Shown piece after piece: positions 35,336 through 43,509 of a stretch of 64,000 nt of DNA (position 1 is its first letter; each line of letters opens with the position of its first letter). This stretch comes from Alphaproteobacteria bacterium PA2. Lineage in GTDB: Bacteria; Pseudomonadota; Alphaproteobacteria; Caulobacterales; Caulobacteraceae. The stretch is taken from contig NKIZ01000001.1 in assembly GCA_002256425.1 (NCBI GenBank), positions 2,639,001-2,703,000 on the forward strand, given 5' to 3'. Made by a program: the position numbers and the translations under genes. Below the pieces are notes generated by a model. The model was not told where the DNA came from. It made no database searches and worked only from the letters and a program-made list of their open reading frames with translations.

Positions 35336-37420
35336 TCAGCCCTTGTCGCGCTTGGGGCCCTTGAAGGGCTTGCCGCCGCCGGCCGGCTTGAAGGGCTTGC
35401 CTTCGCCACGGGGCGGACGGGGGGCGTCATTGGACTTGCCCTTGAAGGGCTTTCCGCCACCGCCGCCGGGCTTGTCGCCATAGGGCTTGGCCTTGAAGGG
35501 CTTGTCCCCGAAGGAAGGCTTGTCTCCATAGGCGGGCTTGTCGCCGTAGGACTTCTCACCTGCCGGGCGGTCCTTGCCGGCCCAGGGCTTGGGACGGTCG
35601 CCGTCGGGCTTGCCCTCTCCTCGCTGGAATGGGGGTTTGCCCTCGCCCTTGTTGAAGGGGGGCTTGCCTTCGCCGCGCTTGAAGGGCGGCTTGCCGTCGA
35701 AGGACTTGCGCGGTCCGCCGCCACCGCCTTCGGGCCGTCCGCCGGGAGGCGTCGAGGGCTCGATCTTGATCTCGTCGGCCTCGGTGGCCTTGACGGAATT
35801 GGTGAACTTGTCGGCGGCGATATTGGCGATCTCGAACTTGGTCTCGCGATCAAAGATCCGGATCGAGCCGATTTCCTTCTTGGTCACATGGCCAAGCCGG
35901 CAGATCAGCGGGATCAGCCACTTCGGGTCGGCATTGTTGGCCCGGCCCACCGTGACCCGGAACCAGGTGACGTCTTCCGGCGCCATGCGCTCGGGCCTAC
36001 CCACGGGACCGCCATCGCGGTCATCCCGCTCGGGACGCCACTTCTCGCCCTTTTCACCGCGGTCGCCGCGGTCGCCCTTTGAGCCAACAGTGCGCTGACC
36101 ATTGTCACGGGGATCATCATAGAGGTCTTCCGGCGAGGGCAGACCCTTGCGGTAGAGACGGATCAGGGCCGCAGCAATGACTTCCGGCGTCATGGTCTCC
36201 AGGACCTTGGAGGCCAGGGCCAGATCCTCTTCCGCCGCCGGTTCGGCCAGGATGGGATCCTCCAGCAGGCGGATCTGGTCCTTGGCGCGGATTTCCTCGG
36301 CGGTGGGCGGGCCGCGGAACACGGCCTCGATGTGGGCCGAGGCCAGCAGCATGTCGACCTTGCGACGGCGGGTATAGGGCGCCAGCAGGACCGAGACCCC
36401 CTTCTTCCCGGCCCGGCCGGTGCGGCCCGAACGGTGCAGGAGGCCGGCCTTGTTCACCGGCAGGTCGGCGTGGATGACGAGACCAAGGTCCGGCAGGTCA
36501 AGGCCGCGGGCCGCGACGTCGGTGGCGACGCAGACCCGGGCATGGCCGTCGCGCAGGGCCTGGAGGGCGTCGGAACGCTCCCTCTGGCCCAGCTCGCCCG
36601 ACAGGCCGACGACAGAGAAGCCCCGCTCGCGCAGGGCCGCATGCATGTGCCGGACCCCGTCGCGGGTATTGCAGAACACCAGGGCGCCGGGCGCCTCGAA
36701 CAGGCGCAGGACATTGACCACTGCGTGCTCGATCTCGTTCGGCGCAATACGGATGACCTGGTACTCGATGTCGCCATGGGCCTGGTTGCGGTTGACCGTG
36801 TCGATCCGCAGGGCGTCAGTCTGATAGCGGCGGGCGAGGCCGGCGATTTCCTTGGCGATGGTCGCCGAGAACATGAGGGTCCGGCGGCCTTCCGGCGCGG
36901 AGTCGAGGATTTCCTCCAGGTCTTCCCGGAAGCCCATGTCCAGCATTTCGTCGGCTTCATCCAGGACCACGACCCGCAGGGCCGACAGGTCCAGATTGCC
37001 GCGCTCCAGGTGGTCCTTCAGACGACCGGGGGTGCCGACAACGATGTGGCAGCCGCCCTGCAGGGCCCGCTGCTCACGGCGCGGATCCATGCCGCCGACG
37101 CAGGAGACGACAATGGCCCCGGCGTCCTTGTAGAGCCAGGACAGCTCGGTATTGACCTGGATGGCCAGCTCCCGGGTCGGCGCGATCACCAGGGCCAGAG
37201 GCGCGACACTGTAGGCCAGCTTGTCGGCGTCACCCAGCAGGGTCGGACCAGCGGCCAGACCAAAGGCCACGGTCTTGCCCGATCCGGTCTGGGCGGAGAC
37301 CAGCAGATCTCGGCCAGCGGCGTCATCGGCCAGCACGGCGGCCTGTACCGGGGTCGGCTCGGCATAGCCCTGAGCAGCCAAAGCGCGCGCCAAGGCGGGG
37401 TGAACAGTCGGAAATGGCAT
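35336..37420 (-). CDS. DEAD-box RNA helicase with repetitive basic tail
   Basis: A 694-residue helicase. The two RecA lobes carry AQTGSGKT, PTRELA, GGM/GTPGR, VLDEADEM, SAT, RGLDLPDL and HRSGRTGRAG. A DbpA-like RNA-recognition domain follows (about residues 465-540: VTWFRVTVGRANNADPKWLIPLICRLGHVTKKEIGSIRI in pieces). The last about 145 residues are a disordered Gly/Lys/Pro/Phe tail built of near-repeats: GEGKPPFxxGEGKPPF and YGDKPxxGDKP. Likely roles are ribosome assembly or RNA turnover, possibly with condensate-forming tail. ATG 37420 starts at FPTVHPALARALAAQG; the longer frame is rejected. Confidence 0.9.
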   Translation of the reverse strand: MPFPTVHPALARALAAQGYAEPTPVQAAVLADDAAGRDLLVSAQTGSGKTVAFGLAAGPTLLGDADKLAYSVAPLALVIAPTRELAIQVNTELSWLYKDAGAIVVSCVGGMDPRREQRALQGGCHIVVGTPGRLKDHLERGNLDLSALRVVVLDEADEMLDMGFREDLEEILDSAPEGRRTLMFSATIAKEIAGLARRYQTDALRIDTVNRNQAHGDIEYQVIRIAPNEIEHAVVNVLRLFEAPGALVFCNTRDGVRHMHAALRERGFSVVGLSGELGQRERSDALQALRDGHARVCVATDVAARGLDLPDLGLVIHADLPVNKAGLLHRSGRTGRAGKKGVSVLLAPYTRRRKVDMLLASAHIEAVFRGPPTAEEIRAKDQIRLLEDPILAEPAAEEDLALASKVLETMTPEVIAAALIRLYRKGLPSPEDLYDDPRDNGQRTVGSKGDRGDRGEKGEKWRPERDDRDGGPVGRPERMAPEDVTWFRVTVGRANNADPKWLIPLICRLGHVTKKEIGSIRIFDRETKFEIANIAADKFTNSVKATEADEIKIEPSTPPGGRPEGGGGGPRKSFDGKPPFKRGEGKPPFNKGEGKPPFQRGEGKPDGDRPKPWAGKDRPAGEKSYGDKPAYGDKPSFGDKPFKAKPYGDKPGGGGGKPFKGKSNDAPRPPRGEGKPFKPAGGGKPFKGPKRDKG

Positions 37421-37561
37421 GAAGTTTAATGTCCTGGAGCGCCGCGCCACACACAAAAGGGATCACGGGCCGCGCTAGATGAGGCTTTGCGGCCCGAGAA
37501 GCAAGGTTTGTTTGTGGATTAGGGGCTTGATCTGCCCGACAAGGCGGGCGTTCATGGTCAG

Positions 37562-38200
37562 ATGCCCTCGCTGAAATCCAGAATTCAGGTCAGAGCCGCC
37601 CCCGCCATCGGGATCTTGATCCTCATGCTCTGCTCGGGATTTCCGGTGGCGGCCTCCGAAGTTCGCGCCTCAGGACTTCGGGTCTCCGGAGGCGTCGTAA
37701 CGGTGCGCTCGCCCGCCATGAGGGTCGCCGCCCCTGCGGGCTTCAGATCTACCGGTCCGCACAGCTTCACGAAGTCGGAGGACAACGGCTACCACTTTGA
37801 TGTCTCCCTCGTGAGCTATGTCACACCCGGACAGGTCATTTCCGTGGTCGCTGAGCGCCTCGTCGAGGATGTTCCCCTGAACTATGATGACCTTGCTCCG
37901 GCTTCCTGGCCCGGCCCCTCATTCCTGGCCCGTGCTTCGGGCTGTGTCAGCATGACGTCCGCAGCCGCCGCCGCCATGCCGGCCGAAAGCGGCATGGCGG
38001 AGATCCTGAAGGCCGGTTTCAATCCGAACGGGTCCTTCGCCTTCGAAACCGCCCTGCTCCTGGCTCCGGACCGGCGGCACGAAGCGTCAATCGAATTGAT
38101 CTCCCGGGTTCCATCCTGTGATGATGCCGGTAACGTCCAGGCAGTGCTTGCGGACCTGAAGGGCCGCATCAGGGTCAGGAAGACAGGGGCTGCTGGCTGA
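37562..38200 (+). CDS. Secreted protein of unknown function
   Basis: A 212-residue exported protein with signal peptide (APAIGILILMLCSGFPVAAS). The mature part is beta-rich (RVAAPAGFRSTGPHSFTK, YHFDVSLVSYVTPGQVISVVAERLVEDVPLNYDDL) with two Cys (SGCVSM and VPSCDDAG) that may pair. I do not recognise the family. It is followed 19 bases later by the small membrane gene at 38220, so they are probably co-transcribed. Confidence 0.65.
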   Translation: MPSLKSRIQVRAAPAIGILILMLCSGFPVAASEVRASGLRVSGGVVTVRSPAMRVAAPAGFRSTGPHSFTKSEDNGYHFDVSLVSYVTPGQVISVVAERLVEDVPLNYDDLAPASWPGPSFLARASGCVSMTSAAAAAMPAESGMAEILKAGFNPNGSFAFETALLLAPDRRHEASIELISRVPSCDDAGNVQAVLADLKGRIRVRKTGAAG

Positions 38201-38219
38201 GGCCAGGAGGAAATCAGCA

Positions 38220-38684
38220 ATGCCCAGGACCGCCAATAAATGGCTTCTCGCTGCGGGGATACTCAGCCTGCTGGCCTCCCTCATGCACATCGCCATCATC
38301 ATTGGTGGCCCTGACTGGTACCGGGCCTTCGGGGCCGGCGAGCGCATGGCGCGGGCTGCGGCCCGGGGGGCCATCATGCCGACCCTGGTCACCCTTGGCA
38401 TTGCCTCCGTCCTGGCGATCTGGGCGCTCTATGCCTTCTCCGGCGCGGGTCTGATCCGCAGGCTGCCCCTGTTGCGTACCGGCCTGGTGGTGATCACCGC
38501 CATCTACCTCGCCCGGGGTCTGGCTCTCTTCCCGGCCCTGATTTTCAGGCCTGACCTGGTGGACGGCTTCATCTTCTGGAGTTCGTTTGTGGTGCTTGGT
38601 TATGGCGCGACCTACGCCATTGGAACCTTCAAGGCCTGGGACGGGATGTCAAAGGCAAACCTGGCAGATGATCAGTCGGCTTGA
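38220..38684 (+). CDS. Four-helix membrane protein, source of a duplicated fragment
   Basis: A 154-residue inner-membrane protein with four hydrophobic segments and a strong AGGAGG site 9 bases before the ATG. The motif GPDWYRAFGAGERMARAA lies between the first two helices. The part ALYAFSGAGLIRRLPLLRTGLVVITA (residues 70-95 in pieces) is repeated as a 90-bp remnant at 40425. The family is not known to me. It ends just before a 0.7 kb stretch without a clear gene. Confidence 0.65.
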   Translation: MPRTANKWLLAAGILSLLASLMHIAIIIGGPDWYRAFGAGERMARAAARGAIMPTLVTLGIASVLAIWALYAFSGAGLIRRLPLLRTGLVVITAIYLARGLALFPALIFRPDLVDGFIFWSSFVVLGYGATYAIGTFKAWDGMSKANLADDQSA

Positions 38685-39393
38685 GGCTCTGGTGGATGGA
38701 ATCGGGCGCTCGGCGGCCAGCGCCCCAGCGAATGATTCATTGATGATCTGGCCCATTTGGTTGGGCGCCGGTCCGGCTGCGCACGGGGCTGAACACCCCT
38801 GATGATGCCCGCTCCGTTTGGCTGTGCGCAACAAGGCAGACCCGAGGTCTTGCAGATCGCGGCTCGCCTCCCCATGTACCGGCTGCGGCCCGGGCCCCTC
38901 TGACGATCATCGTGATCGTGATGTCGGATCGCATCGGGTGCGCTCGATGATGGGGTCCGGCTTGTTTCTCCCCCCTTCGAACACCGGCGCCTCAGCGTCG
39001 ATCGCGCCCTTCTCGAGAAGGAGTGGCTCAATGGTGTCCATCTTGCTTGCGCGTCTGCGCCGCCTTCGCCTGCTGATGCAGGCGGTCCTCACCCCTATCA
39101 AGGCCAGGGGCACCCGACAGACGAAACTGCGCCCGTCGCTGTGGGGCCGCGCCCTCGTGGCGGATCAGGGTCGGACGCCATGAGGGTCGGGCCTCCCCTC
39201 GTCTCGCCCTGGACCGCAGCCCTGTCCGTCCAGCTCACCCAAACCGTCGCCAAGGCCGCGGGTCATCGCAGTGTTTCCACCGAACGGCCGGTCGAGCCCG
39301 TCAACGCCCTTCAAGACCAAATGACCAGGCGTCGCGTGAGCCCGCACACGTTCGACATTCGCGTTTGATCACCCCAGGGGCACCGGAGGCTAT
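38685..39393. other. About 0.7 kb without a supportable gene, upstream of terC
   Basis: Only short overlapping frames occur on both strands; they are Arg/Pro/Ser-rich, lack ribosome sites and show no recognised domain. A small palindrome GATCATCGTGATC lies near 38905. I looked for a yybP-ykoY manganese riboswitch, common before terC/alx genes, and did not find its conserved loops. CCGGAGG at about 39382-39388 is the terC ribosome site. The stretch looks like decayed coding DNA or a long leader. Confidence 0.5.
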
Positions 39394-40392
39394 ATGGACT
39401 TTCTAACCCAGGACTTTCTGTCAAAGCCGATCTGGATGTGGGCGAGCTTCCTCGCCCTCGTCGTCGTGCTGCTGGTGCTCGATCTCGGCGTCCTGCACCG
39501 AAAGCATCGTGAAATCGGCGTGCGCGAAAGCCTGCTGATGTCGCTCGGCTATCTTACCCTGGGCCTCGGCTTCGGGGGTTGGGTCTGGTTCACCCTCGGC
39601 GCCCAGTCCGGCATTGAGTATCTGACCGGGTTTGTAGTCGAAAAAAGCCTGGCGATGGACAATGTCTTCGTCATCGCCATGATCTTCGGATACTTCGCCA
39701 TTCCCCAGATATATCAGCACCGGGTGCTGTTCTGGGGAATTCTTGGCGTCATTATTCTTCGCGCCATCATGATCGCCGGCGGGGCCGCCCTGGTCGCCGA
39801 GTTCTCCTGGCTCCTCTACGCCTTTGCAGCCTTCCTGATCTTCACGGGGATCAAGATGCTCGCCATGGCCGGCAAGTCGCACAGCTTGGCGGACAACCCG
39901 CTTCTGCGCGTCATGCGACGCTGGCTGCGGGTCACCGACGACCTGCACGGAGAGCGCTTCTTCGTCAGGATGGCAGATCAGAAGACCGGCCGGCTGGCGA
40001 CCCATGTGACGCCCGTGTTCATGGCCTTGCTGCTGATCGAAATCGCCGACGTCATCTTCGCGGTGGATTCGGTGCCGGCGATCTTCGCCATCACCACCGA
40101 CCCCTACATCATCTACACGTCCAACATCTTCGCCATCCTTGGCCTGCGCGCGCTCTATTTCGCCCTGGCCGCCATCATTCATCGCTTCGCCTATCTGAAG
40201 CATGCTCTGGCCGTGCTGCTGATCTTCATCGGCTCGAAGATCTTCGTCGCCGATCTGCTCGGGTGGGAAAAGTTTCCAGCATGGGTTTCGCTGAGCGTGA
40301 CCCTGGCCATCCTCGCCGGGGGAATCGCCTGGTCACTCTGGCGAACCCGCCCTGGCGCTTCTGCGACAGTCCAACCCGCTGCTCACCCCTAG
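39394..40392 (+). CDS. TerC/Alx-family membrane transporter
   Basis: A 332-residue TerC protein with about nine membrane segments. It has the family's acidic membrane motifs: VVEKSLAMDNVFVIAMIF and LLLIEIADVIFAVDSVPAIFAIT, whose Asp/Glu residues bind metal. Members of the Alx/MeeF branch export Mn2+ and metallate exported proteins; the same fold is linked to tellurite resistance. Its start has a strong CCGGAGG. It is flanked by the gene-less stretch before it and by a remnant of the 38220 gene after it, which suggests it was moved here. Confidence 0.9.
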   Translation: MDFLTQDFLSKPIWMWASFLALVVVLLVLDLGVLHRKHREIGVRESLLMSLGYLTLGLGFGGWVWFTLGAQSGIEYLTGFVVEKSLAMDNVFVIAMIFGYFAIPQIYQHRVLFWGILGVIILRAIMIAGGAALVAEFSWLLYAFAAFLIFTGIKMLAMAGKSHSLADNPLLRVMRRWLRVTDDLHGERFFVRMADQKTGRLATHVTPVFMALLLIEIADVIFAVDSVPAIFAITTDPYIIYTSNIFAILGLRALYFALAAIIHRFAYLKHALAVLLIFIGSKIFVADLLGWEKFPAWVSLSVTLAILAGGIAWSLWRTRPGASATVQPAAHP

Positions 40393-40424
40393 CCGTTGAA
40401 AGGATCTCCCATGGAAATCCGACC

Positions 40425-40514
40425 CTGGCGCTCTTTGCATTCTCCGGCGCCGGCCTGGTCCGCAGGCTTCCGCTCTGGTCGACCGGTCTGGTGGTGATCA
40501 CCGCCAGCGACCTT
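40425..40514 (+). pseudogene. 90-bp remnant of a paralogue of the 38220 membrane-protein gene
   Basis: Thirty codons read LALFAFSGAGLVRRLPLWSTGLVVITASDL, given here in parts (LFAFSGAGLVRRLPL, STGLVVITA). They match residues 68-97 of the 38220 product (LYAFSGAGLIRRLPL, RTGLVVITA), with high nucleotide identity and many third-base changes. Similarity stops on both sides and there is no start codon or other part of the gene. It lies between terC and the KirBac gene, 1.9 kb from the intact relative. Confidence 0.75.
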
Positions 40515-40606
40515 GCGGAGGATGTCGAAGGGGAGCGTGTGGGCGAGCCAGTCTGACTCTGCTTCACCCCCGCGACACGCCTACAGCCCCCTGCTAACCT
40601 CTTCGC

Positions 40607-41500
40607 ATGAAGCGCCCTCCCCCCGACCTCTCGCCGAAACACCCTCGCGTCCTGGCGCGGGGGGACGGGTTCCGGGTTATTCCCATCGGGCGCAGCCGGG
40701 CGGTGTTTTCCGATCTCTACATCCGTCTGCTGGGGGGCAGCTGGCGGACCATCGGCCTGATGCTGGGCGGGGTGTTTCTGGGGATCAATCTGGTCTTCGC
40801 CAGCGCCTATCTGGCCCTGGGGGATGGCATAGCCAATGCCCGACCGGGCTCCTTCGCCGACGCCTTCTTCTTCAGCGTCCAGACCTTCGCCACCATCGGC
40901 TATGGAGGCATGGTCCCGCGGACCATGGCGGCCAACCTGCTGGTGACCACCGAGGCCCTGTTTGGCTTCTGCTATACCGGCGTGGTGGCGGGTCTGGTGT
41001 TTTCCAAGTTCGCCCGGCCCACAGCCCGCATTCTGTTCAGCAACAAGGCGGTGATCACCACCCATGAGGGCAAGCCGCACTTCATGCTGCGGATGGTCAA
41101 TGAGCGGGACAACCGGATCGTCGACGCCCAGGCCAAGCTGACCCTGATGCGTGACGAGGTGACCGCCGAGGGCAAGACCCTGCGCCGGTTCTACACCCTG
41201 CCCCTGGTGCGCAGCGAGAACCCCCTCCTGCGCCTGTCGTGGACGGTCATGCACGAGATCAACGAGGCCAGCCCCCTCTTCCACATGGACCATGAGGCCC
41301 TGCAGTCCACCGAGGCCGAGATCATTGTCTCGGTTTCAGGCCTGGACGAGACCCTGTCCCAGATGATCCACGCCCGGAATTCCTACATAGCCGACGAGAT
41401 CGTCCGTGGCGCCGCCTTCGCCGATGTCCTGCACCGCAAGGACGATTTCGTGCTGGAGGTCCGGTACGACCGGTTCCACGACCTGAAGGACGAGGACTAG
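40607..41500 (+). CDS. KirBac-type inward-rectifier potassium channel
   Basis: A 297-residue Kir homologue. Two membrane helices (about residues 48-72 and 108-135) flank a pore with the selectivity filter TIGYGG. The slide helix FSDLYIRLLG precedes the first helix. The cytosolic beta-rich domain (about 140-290) holds MLRMVNERDNRIVDAQAKLTLMRDE and WTVMHEINEASPLFHMD, the typical Kir C-terminal block. Bacterial KirBac channels pass K+ and are gated by lipids and pH. Its end overlaps by 4 bases the convergent GH3 gene. The ribosome site is weak. Confidence 0.93.
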   Translation: MKRPPPDLSPKHPRVLARGDGFRVIPIGRSRAVFSDLYIRLLGGSWRTIGLMLGGVFLGINLVFASAYLALGDGIANARPGSFADAFFFSVQTFATIGYGGMVPRTMAANLLVTTEALFGFCYTGVVAGLVFSKFARPTARILFSNKAVITTHEGKPHFMLRMVNERDNRIVDAQAKLTLMRDEVTAEGKTLRRFYTLPLVRSENPLLRLSWTVMHEINEASPLFHMDHEALQSTEAEIIVSVSGLDETLSQMIHARNSYIADEIVRGAAFADVLHRKDDFVLEVRYDRFHDLKDED

Positions 41501-43392
41501 ACCTTCACCGAAAACCCGTTGGCGAACAGCGGGTCAGGATCATCATCCGGCGTGTCCCAGCGGCGCTTGCGGACATCCTCCATGGACCTGGGCAGGCTGA
41601 AGGGCAGCCGTCCTCCAGCAGTGGCTCTGCCCGTCACCACGTCCAGCATCGCCTCATCGCTGGCGCCGAACTCGGCATAGAGGCCGTCGGCCAGGGGGGC
41701 GATATTGGTCAGGACCGCCGGGCGGTCCAGGTGGATGACAATGATCTTGCGTAGGCCGGACGGCAGGCTGCGCAGGAAGGCCAGGTCAGGGTTGTCGTCC
41801 TTGAAGTCCAGGTCCCCTTCATGCTGACGGCTGCCGAAGAAGAAGGTGGGGTGCAGGGTCTGGTAAGGGGTCGACAGGCGGATCAGGGCCGCTGTGGCCT
41901 CTGCGGGATTGTCGGTGGTGGCGAGGCCTCGGGCCTTCAGGGCGCCGTCCCCCATGCCGTGGAGAATGACGATGTCGTCGTCCCGAAGCTGACCGTCCTT
42001 GAGCAGGACAAGGGACTGCCTCTGGGCGGCCAGACCGGCCTGTCGGAACGCAGGCGAACCCACCATACTGTCGGCACTGACCTCATCCACGAAGGGCTGG
42101 TCGAACAGGCCCAGCTCGAAGGTCTGGGTCAGGACCCGCAGGACCGACTGGTCGATGCGTTCCAGGGTGATCAGCCCCTGCTCCACCGCCGACAGCAGCA
42201 GGGCCGGGTCATCCTCGCCGCCGAACTGGTCAAGGCCCGCATTGACCCCCAGAGCGACGCGCTCGACAGGCGAGAGATGCTCAACCCCCCAGGACATGGC
42301 GATGTCCTTGGGTTGCTGGGGCGGGTCGCCGGTCAGGCAGGCCTGGTTGGCGTCCTTGGAAATCGCCCAGTCTGAAATCACCACCCCGTCAAAGCCGCAG
42401 GTCCCGCGCAGCAGGTCGGTGAGCAGCAGACGGCTGAAGCCGGCGCCCACAGGTTCCACCGGCTGGCCGTTCACCAGCACGCCCTTGAGGATGTTGTAGG
42501 TGGGCATGATCCCGGCGACCTTGAACTCAAAGGCGTCGAGGAAGGCGTTCACATGGTGCTGGAAGGCCCCGCCCGGAAAGGCCGAATAGCGGCCATAGCT
42601 GTTGTGGCCGTCAAAGCCGTCCTCGGTGGCGCCATAGCCCACCCAGTGCTTGGCCACGGTCGCGACGCCGTCAGCGGTCAGGCCTGAGCGCCCGCCCTGC
42701 AGGCCCTCCACATAGGCGCCGGTCAGGGCGCGGACCAGGCCGGGGTCCTCGCCGAACGAACCCTCGATCCTGGGCCACATGGGCGAGGTGACCAGGTCCG
42801 CCTGGGGCGAGAGGGCCATCTGGATTCCCACGGCCCGGTATTCCTGCCGGACAATGTCGGCGAAGGCGCGGACCAGCTCCCGGTCGCCAATGGCGCCAAG
42901 ACCCAGGGTCTCGGGCCATTGGGAAAAGCCGAAGGCCACGTCGCTGGCGCCGATGATGGACAGGAAGTGATGGCGGGGGTCCGTGCTGACCACCAGGGGA
43001 ATGCCCAGGCGTCCCCGGGCGGCTATGGCCTGCAGGGCGTTGTTCTGTTCGGCGAAGGCGCCGGGCGCGGCCACCAGTCGGGTGATGGCCGCCGTGACAC
43101 CGGCCTTGAGGATCAGGGCCTCGCATTTCTCAAGGTCATATTCAGGACCGTGACCCAGAAAACCCCAGGGGCCGGTTGAGGCCAGGGTGCCGTGCAGCAT
43201 CTGGCCGACCTTCTCGGCCAGGGTCATGCGACCCAGCAGGTCCCTCGCCCGGTCCGCTGCAGGCAGTCGCCAGTCCTCATAGGGCGCGACCACGCCGTCG
43301 TGATCCAGATCCACGAACCATTGCCCGTCCTGCTGGATGCGGGGCCGGGGATCGAAGTCTGCGGGCGCGGCGGGATTTCGGGCAGCGGTCAT
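41497..43392 (-). CDS. Glycoside hydrolase family 3 enzyme, probably cytosolic
   Basis: A 631-residue GH3 protein with no signal peptide. The N-terminal barrel carries MTLAEKVGQMLHG, KHWVGYG and GVVISDWAISKDA, where the Asp of SDW is the nucleophile. The second alpha/beta sandwich domain (about residues 430-600) carries the acid/base region. The lead DGQWFVDLDHDGVVAPYEDW is common in cytosolic GH3 beta-glucosidases/xylosidases. It lies just downstream of the DUF3604 gene on the same strand (117-base gap). Specificity is not predictable. Confidence 0.9.
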   Translation of the reverse strand: MTAARNPAAPADFDPRPRIQQDGQWFVDLDHDGVVAPYEDWRLPAADRARDLLGRMTLAEKVGQMLHGTLASTGPWGFLGHGPEYDLEKCEALILKAGVTAAITRLVAAPGAFAEQNNALQAIAARGRLGIPLVVSTDPRHHFLSIIGASDVAFGFSQWPETLGLGAIGDRELVRAFADIVRQEYRAVGIQMALSPQADLVTSPMWPRIEGSFGEDPGLVRALTGAYVEGLQGGRSGLTADGVATVAKHWVGYGATEDGFDGHNSYGRYSAFPGGAFQHHVNAFLDAFEFKVAGIMPTYNILKGVLVNGQPVEPVGAGFSRLLLTDLLRGTCGFDGVVISDWAISKDANQACLTGDPPQQPKDIAMSWGVEHLSPVERVALGVNAGLDQFGGEDDPALLLSAVEQGLITLERIDQSVLRVLTQTFELGLFDQPFVDEVSADSMVGSPAFRQAGLAAQRQSLVLLKDGQLRDDDIVILHGMGDGALKARGLATTDNPAEATAALIRLSTPYQTLHPTFFFGSRQHEGDLDFKDDNPDLAFLRSLPSGLRKIIVIHLDRPAVLTNIAPLADGLYAEFGASDEAMLDVVTGRATAGGRLPFSLPRSMEDVRKRRWDTPDDDPDPLFANGFSVKV

Positions 43393-43509
43393 GACAGGCG
43401 CATCCTCCAGGTGGGCTGAAGGGCCTCCAGGGACCGGACCGTAACCGGCCTCAATTCAGCCCTTCGAGGTAACACCCTGCCACGGCCGGCTTCAAGCAGG
43501 TTGGGCCGC

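Noticed and set aside
38818-39368. Several 60-120-residue frames upstream of terC.
   Set aside because: No ribosome sites, overlapping on both strands, Arg/Pro/Ser-rich, no domain. Kept only as a gene-less stretch.
38900-39393. A yybP-ykoY manganese riboswitch before terC.
   Set aside because: I could not match the conserved loop sequences. A covariance search is needed before a call.
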